A DNA stretch of 64,000 nucleotides from Cladopsammia gracilis (taxonomy: Eukaryota > Cnidaria > Anthozoa > Scleractinia > Dendrophylliidae), in NCBI GenBank assembly GCA_022457155.1, contig JAJGOT010000342.1, positions 452,001 through 516,000 of the forward strand. The letters run 5' to 3'. The notes below the pieces were generated by a model, which was given only the letters and a program-made list of their open reading frames with translations, did not search any database and was not told where the DNA came from. Position numbers and translations under genes: made by a program. Within the stretch, counting starts at the first letter, position 1; every line of letters starts with the position of its first letter. Below are positions 46,270 to 58,429 of the stretch, piece by piece.

Positions 46270-47920
46270 GGGTGTTACGAAAACGAAGACCCTCGAAAAC
46301 GAAGACCTAAGACCTAAGACCGGTCTTCGTTTTCGTACTACGAAAACGAAGACCCCGTAAAACAGAAAAACATTGAAATTACAAGTTAAAATCAGCAAGG
46401 CTTAGTAATATTATACGACATTACACTTCACGAGTTCCTTCCCCATTTATTACGGCAACTACTTGTGCCGCGTCTGCTCTGGCTGCTATGTTTCGCTATG
46501 CGAGATAACTTGATTTGGTAGCGACATGGTGAGATAAACTTACCAAAATCCGGATATTCTTACGCTCGAGTAAGGATCCTGGATCGGCAGGCATTAATCG
46601 AACGCTTGCTGCATGCCTTTGATAAGCCAGGATTGCGTGACAGTATGAACGCGCTCTGTACAGGAAATGATCCTGGGTTTCTGCAAATAAATAATTTTTG
46701 TCTAGTGTATCTAGCGAAAAAGATTCAAACAGTCAGTAAGGCATGTCAGCTGTGAAATTCTCGTTAAAAAGTAAGCAGTTCTCTTTGCTAAGGACGGGTC
46801 TTCGTTTTCGTAGTACGAAAACGAAGACCCCCCGGTCTTCGTTTTCGTACTACGAAAACGAAGACCCTAATATAAAATATCCGAAATCCATTGAAATTAC
46901 GAGTTTAGACGTGCACTGAGCACCAGCAAAGGTTATTATAGATTTTCACATGTGACTCAAGTTTCGCGCCAAAGTGTTTACGTCTGTCTCACGTGCGATA
47001 GCCGACCTTTGTAACCCCACAGTTATAAATTCGAAGAACATGTTCTTTCACTGTACACTTCCGTCACGCAATGCTGGGACAATGCCCGAATTCAGCTTGC
47101 TTAACCTTATTCAAACCTAAACTATTCCAATCGCCCTATCTGTTCCGAGCTTGCACTTATTGCGTAGGAAAACAAAGCAGAGAACCGAAAGCAGTTGTAA
47201 AAAAGAGCAAGAAAACACCACGCGCGAAGTGTACAAATGTATTAAAATCTATAATAACCTTTGCTGGTGCTCAGTGCACGTCTAAACTCGTAATTTCAAT
47301 GGATTTCGGATATTTTATATTAGGGTCTTCGTTCTCGTAGTACGAAAACGAAGACCGGGGGGTCTTCGTTTTCGTACTACGAAAACGAAGACCCGTCCTT
47401 AGCAAAGAGAACTGCTTACTTTTTAACGAGAATTTCACAGCTGACATGCCTTACTGACTGTTTGAATCTTTTTCGCTAGATACACTAGACAAAAATTATT
47501 TATTTGCAGAAACCCAGGATCATTTCCTGTACAGAGCGCGTTCATACTGTCACGCAATCCTGGCTTATCAAAGGCATGCAGCAAGCGTTCGATTAATGCC
47601 TGCCGATCCTGGATCCTTACTCTAGCGTAAGAATATCCGGATTTTGGTAAGTTTATCCCACCATGTCGCTACCAAATCAAGTTATCTCGCATAGCGAAAC
47701 ATAGCAGCCAGAGCAGACGCGGCACAAGTAGTTGCCGTAATAAATGGGGAAGGAACGCGTGAAGTGTAATGTCGTATAATATTACTAAGCCTTGCTGATT
47801 TTAACTTGTAATTTCAATGTTTTTCTGTTTTACGGGGTCTTCGTTTTCGTAGTACGAAAACGAAGACCGGTCTTAGGTCTTAGGTCTTCGTTTTCGAGGG
47901 TCTTCGTTTTCGTAACACCC
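46270..47920. mobile_element. Mutator-like/foldback element with two 677-bp arms and 10-bp target duplication
   Basis: The left arm 46270-46946 and right arm 47244-47920 are inverted copies of exactly equal length with few mismatches, round a 297-bp loop. The terminus is GGGTGTTACGAAAACGAAGA. CTGGGCGAGA flanks both ends perfectly (46260-46269 and 47921-47930). Each arm contains several copies of the palindrome made from GGTCTTCGTTTTCGTA and its complement. Long arms with 9-11 bp duplications are typical of Mutator-like (MULE) and foldback elements. No transposase is present, so it would depend on one elsewhere. High arm identity and a perfect duplication point to a young insertion. Confidence 0.88.
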
Positions 47921-48109
47921 CTGGGCGAGATGCATCTTAAAACTAACTAAATTTACAATTTATTTGACTAGGGTCTTTTTGTTTCGATGATACATGTATC
48001 TAAAGCCTAAAACTAAATTTGTGCAAGAATGACTCATGAACCGTTTTTTAAGGAGTTCTTTAATGACCTACTCGGCAAAAACCGACGTCGCAACTGATGG
48101 AGAAATATT

Positions 48110-48320
48110 ACCCTTTATTTCCCAGAGTTGTCTGATGTGAAGACATTTATTGTAGTTACAACTTTCGAGTCTGGGGTGACCATTCAAATAAAACCTCTTC
48201 GCCAGTAGTTCTCCATGGTACATTTGTTTTTGTTTTTCAATATTTTACAAACTTAAATTTGGAATTTTTCTTGACTTTTGATCTTTGGCACTCTTGTTGA
48301 TTCCCTGAGCTCTCCGGCGT
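48110..48320 (-). repeat. R1-family repeat, reverse orientation
   Basis: GTGACCATTCAAATAAAACC, TCTTCGCCAGTAGTTCTCCA and TTTCAATATTTTACAAACTT are the complement of the R1 core and arm. Confidence 0.65.
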
Positions 48321-48611
48321 AGGTCTAAGACGAATTTTCTAACCAAAGATTAAATAGCGATGGTTTTCTGAGTTCATTTTGTTTTATTCTCTTGTCCTTC
48401 ATGGTTAAACTTCTTAAGATCAGCAGACGTTGGTCAAAGAACTGAAGAGTATTTTTTGTGAGATTAGTGAATGTTGCATCAACCGACTTGTACAAGCTTA
48501 TTGTCTTGCTTTCTCACACAGTGGCAACTTCATAGACAATGCTCTTGAGTTAGGCCCAAGACCCTACCATTAACGAAACCTGTTTGTTAAGAATGTTTTG
48601 AACTCATTCAG

Positions 48612-48782
48612 CGCAGCACAGCAAAGAAGACAAGATGGTTTGTTAGTGCAGACTGGTCATTTCTACCTCGCCCTGACCATTATGTTACATCACATCGACC
48701 ATGGGCTTCTAACAATCTTGAACAACTGGAGAACCGAATCAAATCCATCAATCATGATCATAATTTACCGACTGTAGTTTAA
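48612..48782 (+). CDS. Exon-like ORF with FGF-like C-terminal motif
   Basis: Preceded by an acceptor (AACTCATTCAG), 56 residues run to TAA, and AATAAA overlaps the stop. The text has coding character: RSTAKKTRWFVSADWSFLPR, then PDHYVTSHRPW and LEQLENRIKSINHDHN. The KKTR...FLPRP segment recalls the end of the FGF core (KKTR/THFLPRP), but this is a short match and the residues beyond it are unlike known families to my eye. It may be the last exon of a gene whose other exons lie upstream, possibly beyond the foldback element, or a decayed remnant. Confidence 0.3.
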   Translation, partial: RSTAKKTRWFVSADWSFLPRPDHYVTSHRPWASNNLEQLENRIKSINHDHNLPTVV

Positions 48783-50495
48783 TAAACTATAAAAGTTGCC
48801 AACTTAAGCGCAACCAATTGCTGTTAGTTAATTGTGTCTTTCAAGCTCACGATATTAGAATGTTATGGGAAGCTTGAACAATCGATCAGCCCACGTGGAT
48901 AGACATCTTTTTTTATGTTGCAATTTTAATACTGACAATTTATTAACCCACTGTACTTTTCATCTTCGGGATCTGCTTCGCCACACTGCTGTTCGTATAG
49001 TCAGAAACCGTGGTCAGTTGAACATCCCCTTTGGTTGAGAGTTTTCACAATAGCTTGCTCCAGTTCTCTTTGAAGAGAAAGCTGCAGAGAAGAGCGGCTG
49101 AACGACGCCCAAGAATGCAATCGGAACTATTTCGATTTACGCAAAGACATCGTGACGGCAATTTTCGTTCAGTTCGTGTCAATAGAACTTTTCTATGAGG
49201 TGATATATAAAGAAAGATGGTAAATTTTAAGCTCGGTGATGATACGAGAAAGATGTATTAATTGTTTACCGTGTCACAAGAGTGGTTTCGGAAGGTCATA
49301 GTCCATGTTAGTCTCAGAACTTTCCTAATGCATGATTGAGATAAAAGAAAAGCAGTAGGTTTTCCTAAAGCTTATAGTTTGCGTGCATGAAATTGGCTGC
49401 ACCGGCGACATCCAATCGATGAATTGAATGGTCCTGAATGTCGCAGCCGTTGGCGTAGAAATTTCTACTCCTGTTTCCTCATTGTTTTAATCACACAAAT
49501 CGCCCCTGGCATTGTAATTGAAGTTCCAAGAAATTTTCGAGTTGCTTTGACCATAACACATTCGATTGTTCCAGTTTATGCACCAATGTTGCCTCAATAT
49601 GCATGTACTCAGATCTTTAAACGCAACCGCAAAAAGTAACTGCAGTGAACTACCGCACACTCGGGAATTTCGATACCAACAAAATAACAGCAAAATAGAA
49701 TCTTGAAGAAAGAACACACATATATAAACAACTTTATTGAGACATCAATTGTAGACGAAGTTGAAGATGGTTTGTCAAAAGTTTCTCCATGAGTTCATTC
49801 ATTCGTTTTTTTTTTTGAAAAAATTCCAATAATTTCTTCCCTATTTGAAATATTTTAGGCCTGAAGATAAATGGATCGATGCCAAACTCCCTTCAACATG
49901 ATCATACTTTAGTAAAACTCACGCCTCACCAAAATTATATCATATTTGCCAGGTTTAATTGTTTTGAGGGGAAGAGGGATAACTCCGCAAAGTAATCCAA
50001 AATCAATTTAAGACCTTAATTTGTGGTTTTTCCTAACCATTCTTACACCTGAACCTTAAAATCTTCACCTTTTTTAAACCAAAATGTCATGAATCCAACC
50101 ACTTTTTAGATCAAAACGGTTCTTACCCTTGGCGGCGCACATTTATGTATAGCTTATATAGGAGTTGCCCTCCTGCTGTACTCTCAAAAGCGTCAAGACA
50201 TAATCATACGGCTTATTTCATTTTCAAAACCATCGAGAAAGAAAATCAAACGGCACCAAACGAACATACTTCTCAATAGTTTTTAATTGAATCGTGCCTT
50301 CATCCACAAACTCAAAAGTTAGATTGAAGGTTTAAACCCGATTAGATAAGGATGCGGTATATTAGTTTCAATCGGCAATCGTTTGAGCAGTTTATTGTTT
50401 CATCAATTTATGTCTTTATGTTTCTGAACTGCGACCCTTTCATGAAATAAAATCTTACACAATATCCGAACAAATAATTGACCTGCTGTCCAGTT

Positions 50496-50578
50496 GGTTT
50501 TATAGCTCAGTAGGGAGGAGCTTTGCACCGATAATCGCATAATCATAGGTTTGAATCCCGTTGAAATCTTCTTTTTCA
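50496..50578 (+). repeat. tRNA-like sequence (SINE or pseudogene)
   Basis: The A-box TAGCTCAGTAGG and B-box GGTTTGAATCCC are at tRNA spacing. The acceptor strands GGTTTTA and TGAAATC pair along all seven positions, with two wobbles. The anticodon stem keeps only three pairs and the T-stem has a mismatch, so a functional tRNA is unlikely. Confidence 0.45.
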
Positions 50579-50746
50579 GGTTCCTTTCCAACTCCCTTGT
50601 AGCATGTTTAATATAGAAATGATGATAATTTTTCTTTTGCAAGTTGCATTTTCAGTAAATAATATTTTGTTTTTCTAGAGAGAATGCCGCACATGCCAAT
50701 GATAACATATCATTTTTCTAAAAAAATGGAAAAACAAAGAAACAAA

Positions 50747-50972
50747 GGGCCGGTTATTTAAACAAGTTTAGACGGTGTTTAACAAAACCACGGTCTAAAC
50801 CATTTTCAATATGGCCAACCCTAATATTTAAACGTAGATTACTGTAAACAGTATCAAGAAGGCATATAGCACAGACTACAAAGACATTTATCAACTCAAA
50901 ATGCGCCACTTGTAAACAGATGTGGAGGTGCATTAATTGTTTTAGGTTAGCCTTCGTTTAAATATTCGGCCC
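50747..50972. mobile_element. Small MITE with GGGCCG..ATTTAAAC termini
   Basis: GGGCCGGTTATTTAAACAAG at the left and GTTTAAATATTCGGCCC at the right are inverted, enclosing about 226 bp. The flanks are A-rich (CAAA / AAAG). Confidence 0.65.
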
Positions 50973-51167
50973 AAAGTCTTTGTGAAAGTGATATAACTGA
51001 CAGGGCATAGACCTGATTGTTTCATTAAAAGTCACCACTTAATCTACTTCCGTCCATAAGCTGCAAAATTTGGATGAGATTCAAAGCTAGGGTTGGCTTA
51101 GGAATCTTTTTTTTTTAATGTTCTAAAAGATCGGTGAAACGCGCTAAAACATTTAAACCAAAGGACG

Positions 51168-54100
51168 ATGGCATGTAAGGTACTGCGTTTGTTTGTTTGT
51201 TTGTTTGTTTTCTTTCCCTGGTACATTAGTAACAAACAAACAAGCACTTACAACCTTGTTAACTTTTACAAGTTTGGCTGTGTCCATTTTACTGTTAACG
51301 TACGTGACGAGCCCTAAGAATGTCTGCATTGGAGGCTAACAATGCTAGGAAGCTTTTACACAAGAGAGCACCTTGTTAAACACAGCACAAGTACAGTTGT
51401 TGAAGTCAGTAGCCCCTATTTAACAGACTTGATAAACACCCACATCAGTGGGTCATTCGGTTTTGTATGACTGTACCAAGTACACTGGTATCATTTTGGT
51501 TTAGCTTACCAATAGTTTTAGTCAACATGTGATGTACTAAGTTACTTCACAATTGAGAAGTGGTATTGAGTCACAGCCAAATTGTTTACTTCTCTCTTTT
51601 AATAAATATGTTTGTGCCGATTTAAAAAAAGAATAATAATAATTTCATTTCTTTTGTCCATCTATAGCAGTAACTGATCTTTTATTATCTCGTCAATAGC
51701 AAATAAAAAAACGGACACACGAACAGACCGCAAATAGACAACAGGGAGAAATGGCTTATCTCATCAGTAGTGTTTTCCTTCACTCTCAGTTGTGAGAAAT
51801 GTCTTTTAAACTGTCAACTATAGGGTTGCCTTAATCATCAAGTCGATATTTTCCCGGGAGCTGCAGCTTACAACGAAGAAACACTCGATCAGTTGCTGTG
51901 TAGAAGACATTTAAAATTTAATTTTTCAGCTTTTGCATTTAACCATCGAATTAATCGTTTTTATCATCCTGTTTATTTTCGTTTCAGATCGCAGTCTACG
52001 TGCTTTTAATACTTCTGTTCATTCATATCGACACCGTCACCCCACAGCAATCGCCGTGTCAGATTCAATCATTTTACGCCCGGGAGTACGGGTCTGGAGT
52101 AGGCAACCTACTTCGAGTCCATCTGAATGAGACCGGTGTGCCTAGCAACGTATCTTTCACCGGTTCCTGTGACAGTGCCACCTTAAAATTTACAAGTGAG
52201 TCAACACTTTACTTTCGAATAGTGCGAAAAAAAAAACATGTAATGAATTGTCTAACATTATACATCCAACAAAGTGCTAAAATTCATTCAGTTCGTTTTA
52301 GAAACTTTTCTCAGATCGGTGTCATATCTTACTTTTGTGTATACCATGCAAGTCATAGCTTCAGTTTTATCTTTACAACGTTATCGTGTACTGCATAATA
52401 TTGTCTGAACTGCCTTAGATTTTGGCTTCAAAAACGTCGATAAATGTGCATTCTGTTCTTGTCCTCCATACCACGAAGAAGAAAAAAACACGTAGGTATG
52501 AGACACACGGGCCGAAGGTTCTTACATACCCTTACTTCGTTTGGATATCGTGCGTTATTTATGCCTTGTATTAATCAGTTCTTATCTCCGTGGATACGTC
52601 AAGATTTCATTGAAGAACGAAGGTCCATCAGTGGTACTGTTGTGGCAGTCTCCATACGTTGGCAAATCAATAGCCATTATGTGCTGGCTGTAAAGGAAGG
52701 AGCATTAGTTATAAAGGTAAGACTGTACTTTACAATATTATTACGATCTGTTAGGTCGAGTAAGTATGTATATCGATCATTCTACAAAGAGAATTTGATG
52801 CCTTCGAAAACGTAACAATGGCCAAAGCTCTTCTAACGACCTTCGTCGACTACTTTCGCAGGGTCTGTATTAGTTACGCAATCCGGCATATTTGAAAATC
52901 CAATATGGCGGACAACAAACGTACTTACGTGCTAGCATAACAAGATTTGGTCGAAGAAAAGAAACAGTCGAAAACATTACGTCTCTTAGCCGTCTTTAAG
53001 TTAAAACCCTTTAATTTATATTTTAACGGGAAAGGTAACTGTAGTGTAATTATTTTAAGCTTAAATTTTAGAGCTGATGAACATCATCTACGCCGGCCGT
53101 GCCCTGTTTTAGATAGTTGACTGTATAAACACTTTGATATTGGTTAAAGTAAATCTCTCCACTTTCTTAACAAATCAGAAGAAAAACCAAAACCAATCAT
53201 GACTTGCTTGTGCGGCGACATTTGCTCATTAGTTTGTCTGCGCCGTCTGTTGTGATTGGACAGAGTTATAACTTTGGTATGGGTTTTGACACTCAATCGA
53301 AAACCGCTCTTAAACTACCCACTGCATTCCTCGAAATTTTATACTGAGGAAATGCAGTGAAAATGTGAATGGCCACTGTTTACTTCGTAAATGGCCTTGC
53401 AATGTGGACGGGACGTTTTTTGTTTTTGTTCGCAACCGATTGAAGATTATTTTCGAAGACAAACTGATCCAGAACAAAAGAATGGCATTCTACTTAGCTT
53501 GGAAACATTTCGCCAAATTTTCTGTATCCAATTTCTATGGCATTGATAGCGAAATTCTATCAAGTGAAAGTCAATCTTCGAAAACTACGACTGCGGGAAC
53601 TCATTAGGTTCCACTACCCGCGCTCACCCCTGACCCGCGAGTGAGAGGCGGAAATCGAGACTAGGAACCCATGTAAAAGATCAAACGCAACAATAATGGT
53701 AAAGACCATGCAAAATGCCTTCGGAACCTCTTCGAAACATATTCGATAGACTCCTAGCTGTCCCTTTTAAACCTCTGCGACATCCGCGACAAATCGCGCC
53801 CAAATCGCATTGAAGTCGCCTCCAGTTTACACATGAATTTAAAATAATAAAAAAAAAACATATTGGAAAGATAAGATTTAAATTTGTTGTAACAATGTGT
53901 CACGCATCCGTGGGAATTGCATTTTTTGAATTCAATATTCGTTTTGCTTTTTGCCAGATTACTGATAGGCGATTTGAAGATGCAACTTGCGTGCGACAAA
54001 AAATGCACCGAAAAGTGCATCAAAAATTGCACAAAAAATCGACTGTGCATGTAAACGGACCTTGACAATGACTTTTGTCGAAGCAAGTTCTTTTGTCGAA

Positions 54101-55450
54101 GCGATAAAAGAATTAGATAAACTTCGGTAATTGCTTGACATTCTCTGTCTTTGTTATTCTTTTGACGTACGATTTTGGAATTAATACACTTCAAAAACTT
54201 AAAAATGTGTATATCTTCATAAAAATGCTTTAAAAACTGCTATAAATTTCGCTGAAATCTCAGCCTCGTCAGGCACATTCCGCCATCTTGGATTCTAGAT
54301 ACCCTGGTACTCAGTGTATGATATACTAAGTGTCCCGGTTAGTCCACAGACTTCATGTAAGGCCTCACATAGTGTGTCTCATATTTCTCCTTTATGACTT
54401 TTAAATGGATAAAACTATTTATCCCACGCCATGAAGAATACAGTTAATCAAAAGGCTGGAACGCTGCGGTATCCCATGGGTCAATGTATGTGTGGGTAAT
54501 TTCTCGACGTCGTTGTAAATTGACGGCAAGCTAGTGATCTGAACTTGAAATGTAAGTGGGCTGAAAGCGGAACATTTTCGTATCTTCCTTGGTAGCGTTA
54601 GGAAGTCTTTTGCAAGTTTCGAAAAATTTCACACACAAAAAAAAAATAAAGTTAAAATGACCGTCGGACAACAATGAGAAATTTCCGTAACATGTTCCGT
54701 TTGAAATTGTCGGGTGTCTTCGGCAAACTTCAGAAATTGATCGCAATATCCAAAAATTGTCGGAATGTTGTCGGAAGATCTTCAATGGTGCTTAAAATTC
54801 CAAAGGCATGGGATAAATAGGTTATGCAATGATCACTCGTGCTCTACTTTGAATATCCACTTGTATACACAAAGGAAAATCAAGTCACTCGTGAGATATT
54901 TCACGCCATACCCTTAACTCCCAAGAGTGCCAAAATTCAAAATTCAAGAAAAATCCCAAATTCCATTTAGTAAAATATTGAAAAACAAATGGAACCATGC
55001 AATAGTACTGCTGAAGAGGTTTCATTTGAATGGTCACGCCATAGGATTTCATCCACAGACTCAAAAGTTAGAACAAATGGTACCATGCAATAGGTTTCAT
55101 TTGAATGGTCACACCATAGGACTCAAAAGTTAGAACTACATTATGTATCCATAATTCCCTCTGGGAGTGGAAGGGTTAACTAGTATATATTACTCCCTAT
55201 TTTAATGGCTTATTTTCTGCTTTCTATTTTTCTCCTCTAGTTTGCTCCTAAAAGGTCGTTTTCTAATAGCCAGTGGTTCATTTTGAAATCATGTTACGAG
55301 TGCTACACTGGACTGAATAAGCTGGTAACAGTGTCAACACCGCATCTTTACGTAAAGTCGGACTCTTCTGGTACTCCTTTTATGGCAGCATCAAAGGGCC
55401 GAATGGCATGGTTTGAAATAATGACATCCGCTTGTAAATCGGAGATTTAA
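51168..55450 (+). CDS. Divergent FGF-like secreted beta-trefoil protein (tentative four-exon model)
   Basis: Exons: 51168-51179 (MACK, tentative), 51988-52195, 52604-52716, 55241-55450. They join in frame to 180 aa. Residues 1-18 form a hydrophobic signal (IAVYVLLILLFIHI). The body follows the FGF fold: a first strand pair GNLLRVHLNETG; then TVVAVSIRWQINSHYVLAVK, matching the FGF pattern VGIRG...RYLAMN; GALVIK, matching GKLYGS, with an intron at the place where FGF genes have one; then WFILKSCYECY and HLYVKSDSSGTPFMAASKG, matching YYVALNKDGTP. NET and NVS are possible glycosylation sites. The strict FGF signature (Asp/Glu-Cys) is not met, so another beta-trefoil family cannot be excluded. Acceptor 52603 is weak, and an alternative exon at 52419-52491 (CAFCSCPP) was left out because its phase fails downstream. 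Polyadenylation signal at 55760. Confidence 0.5.
54914..55182 (+). repeat. R1-family repeat with doubled core
   Basis: The cleanest copy in the window. It begins CCCTTAACTCCCAAGAGTGC and ends TCCCTCTGGGAGTGGAAGGG, so the ends are inverted. The core GAGGTTTCATTTGAATGGTC ... ACTCAAAAGTTAGAAC is present twice. It lies 60 bases before the last exon of the FGF-like gene. Confidence 0.75.
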
Positions 55451-55759
55451 GGTCTGTTTTTCCTCGTTAGAAAAGTTGGTTGTTTTTTGTTACAAAGGAA
55501 AAATCGAAAGATGAAATTAGGGTTTGTATAAAACTATATTGAAGGGGAGCAGTAGTTTAACACATCATACGAGAGAACAGAAAGTTCGAATATTCGCAGA
55601 GTTCTTTTACGGACGTGAAAATTAGCTAGAATAGACTTTGACAAGCACTTGGTGCTTCGTTACAGTGGTCAAGTGCAAAGAAAAACAGTATCAATATAGT
55701 TCATTTTCAGTTTAGGGTGATATTATATTTGCCTGGTTTAGTGTGGGTTTTTATAATGA

Positions 55760-55765
55760 AATAAA
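55760..55765 (+). terminator. Likely polyadenylation signal of the FGF-like gene
   Basis: AATAAA 310 bases after the stop at 55450, followed by a T-rich stretch. Confidence 0.4.
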
Positions 55766-58380
55766 TGAACGCGACCTAACTTTTTTTAAAACTTTGTTTC
55801 TCAACTTTTGCTTTCCTGTTCGATTGTATTTTCTATTATTTGCTAATATTTATGTTAAAATGCAAGACATTTGCTACTTTTAAGCAGAGGAGGTCTTGTA
55901 ATAGCTACTCGGTCTATGCGAGGTAGGTCATTCGTGAAGGTTCGACATCTTTAGGAAGTACGCAGAGATTTTTTTTTTTTTTTTTTTTTTGCCAGGATAT
56001 GTTCTTGTCATCGACTACAGTACTGTACAAAAGTAATGCAAACTTCGACGAATATCGCTAATTTCGTGGAAAAAATGTTTGAAATTTCGCTTCAGACGAA
56101 ACAGCGGCGAAATTTCGGTGGTTGTCGGGAATGTATTGTTTTACTGCCGCCGAGATTTCGCAAACTAGACGAAAAGTGAGACGAAAGATCGCGGTACGTG
56201 CGTAACGAAATATCGCCGTGAACCTTCGTTTTTCTCGTCAAATATCTGTGTCTTTATGGAGATTGAAGCGTCCTTTCACTATGCGTCCATTGATTGGCCA
56301 AACGGTCCGTTTTCGTTGTTCGATAATAAATTGTTGCCATGAACAAAATCTTTAAGTTAAAACAATTTTATGTTTTACATCCGATTCAAAAAACCCATGA
56401 CATTTTATAAAGATGAATGCAGCACTTCAGAAAGTATTTCTTGATCCCTTACTTGTTTTATTATGATTTTTGTTTTTTTACAATGTCGAAATACCTAATA
56501 GCGGCGGTGAAAACATATCATTTTACTTTTTCGACTGAAATTTGAAGAATATTTGTTTGTGCTAATGGTTGAAGACGTTGCAAAGATTTATAAGAAGTTT
56601 TAATGGTCCTCTGCCCGTCCAAAAACGTTAAATGACAAAATTATTATTAATCATTATACAGTGTCTTTACTGGAATATATAACGTCCCATACTGCTTTTG
56701 GACAGATCATTTTGAACTGGCAATGCAAATTATCCAAACCTAAATATTATGACAAATTTATCAAGCCGTTAAATTGATTTAATGCTAAAAATATCAACAC
56801 ATCACTTGTTCTCGTTACCTTGTTTCCACTGTGCCTTCCTCTTAAGCCATTTGTCTTCTCGAGAGATAGAAGCACCTTTCGCTCTGAGTCAATCTCGTCG
56901 TAGAGAATTTGAAAAAAAAAACGTTTTTATTTGCCTTATGAACTGCGCGTTAAGACGAAGAAACAATGGACTTATAAACACCTGTTGAACACAGTGGGTC
57001 GTACATTTAAAATTCCGGCTTTTCTTTGCGATTCGATACCGTGAAATATCGATAAAATGGTTTATTTTGATTCGGATCCTTTCATAAAAGCCTGCTGAGA
57101 CAAAATAGCGAGAAAATAAAATCCACCATGAGTTCTTTAAGCCCACTCTTTACCTTTTTTCGATCCCAGCCATTTCGTTCGACGTGACTCATTCACACTC
57201 GAAACTACAACTGGGCGAAGCAAAGCGTTTTTACATTGTTAGGTAGGCAACAGAGCGTTCAGATGTTTGTAAAATTAATTACTCTTGATTCAAAAATAAA
57301 CAAAGCGAAGTTGGTTTCAGCCAATCGAAAGTCACAAAGTTGGTCACCAACCGAAACTGAAGGCTTCACAGCCGGTGACACTTTTTTACGCTTGTAATTT
57401 TTAAACTCGGTTTCTAAAAGCGATTAAAACAGTCAAAATTCCATTCTTTCAAGCTATTGCTGACCCATATATTTAATTGCAATAGACACTGTCGGAGTAC
57501 GTAGGTTACCGTATTTTCCCAATTGCTGAGCAGTAAATTAAGTTATAAGGTGTTTTCAGTCAAAGAAAAGGGATTCAGCCTTCGATTTCACAAACGCTCA
57601 CTGTAAACTGAGTCCCTACAACATGGCGCCGCTCTTCCGTTGATATTCCACTGTAATTCGCTTTATAGACACCGTAGCTCAGGGGCAGTTTGAGAAAAAA
57701 AAGCCTTTTTTCTGGCCTATTTAGTCTCTTTTGTCTCGCGAAATCGCTGCCCAGAACTAAACGGGTACCGGTCAATGCGATGCAAAGGAACTTCACGGTC
57801 GAATCGCTTGCAATGAAGGTGTATTGTATTCATTGGTGAAAAATGTGAAACACGCTGTAGCTCGAAATATTTGGGGCCCACTTCGTCTGTAGTGTGTCTC
57901 TTGTACCATTTAAAAATGTTTAGTCTGGATACACTTGTCAATTCCTTGGTTACTTCACCTGGTCATTCTTGTGTTTCTACCGAAACATTTTCGCTATTCT
58001 ATTGAAAAGTCTTCCAAATGATCCAAATGCCACCCGTACTGACTGAAATTTTTGACCATGTAACCTGCTATGCGAACAATAGGTCCGTTCCAACGCCATT
58101 ACAAATGACGTAATATCGGTCAAAATGACCGAAAAACTGGAGAGCCGCAATTTACGAGGGCACGAGTAGAATTTAGTTGCTCTCGATGGAGAGTTTACTT
58201 TAACGATGACAATATATGTGATGTTCGCCACCGAAGCTTCATTTCTGTGCAGTTTTTGTTCTCGAATGCTTGAACAACTTCGAAGCTCTACCAGCTGGCC
58301 TAAGTTTTTGAAGCGTTAAAAGACCAGATGAACCAAAAAAATTGAGATGATTAATTATTCAGCATTATCAGACGTTTAAG
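55766..58380. other. Intergenic DNA, nothing recognised
   Basis: A 23-base T run at 55970-55990. The remaining frames (for example 56782-56988 and the minus-strand frames at 57575-58231) are short and lack coding character. Confidence 0.5.
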
Positions 58381-58429
58381 GGACTGAGGTTGAAAGACGC
58401 GAAACACAATTCGAAGACAGCTTTGCAAG
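58381..58429 (+). promoter_or_regulatory. Possible 5' untranslated exon of minicollagen 2
   Basis: The sequence ends in a strong donor (TTTGCAAG|GTAAGA). The start codon at 59551 follows directly on an acceptor (TTCCCTTCAG), which demands an upstream non-coding exon, and this is the best match found. The exon's own start could not be fixed. Confidence 0.35.

Larger units (their letters stand above)
48783..51167. other. Intergenic DNA, no firm gene
   Basis: The frame at 49424-49639 (71 codons, ending IFKRNRKK) has some coding flavour but no recognised family and no supporting exon. An R1 fragment lies at 50265-50330 (TCCACAAACTCAAAAGTTAG). The rest is AT-rich. Confidence 0.4.

Noticed and set aside
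52419..52491. Candidate extra exon of the FGF-like gene (CAFCSCPP)
   Set aside because: It joins the previous exon in frame, but its exit phase fits no acceptable acceptor before the next coding block, and FGF genes have no insert at this point.
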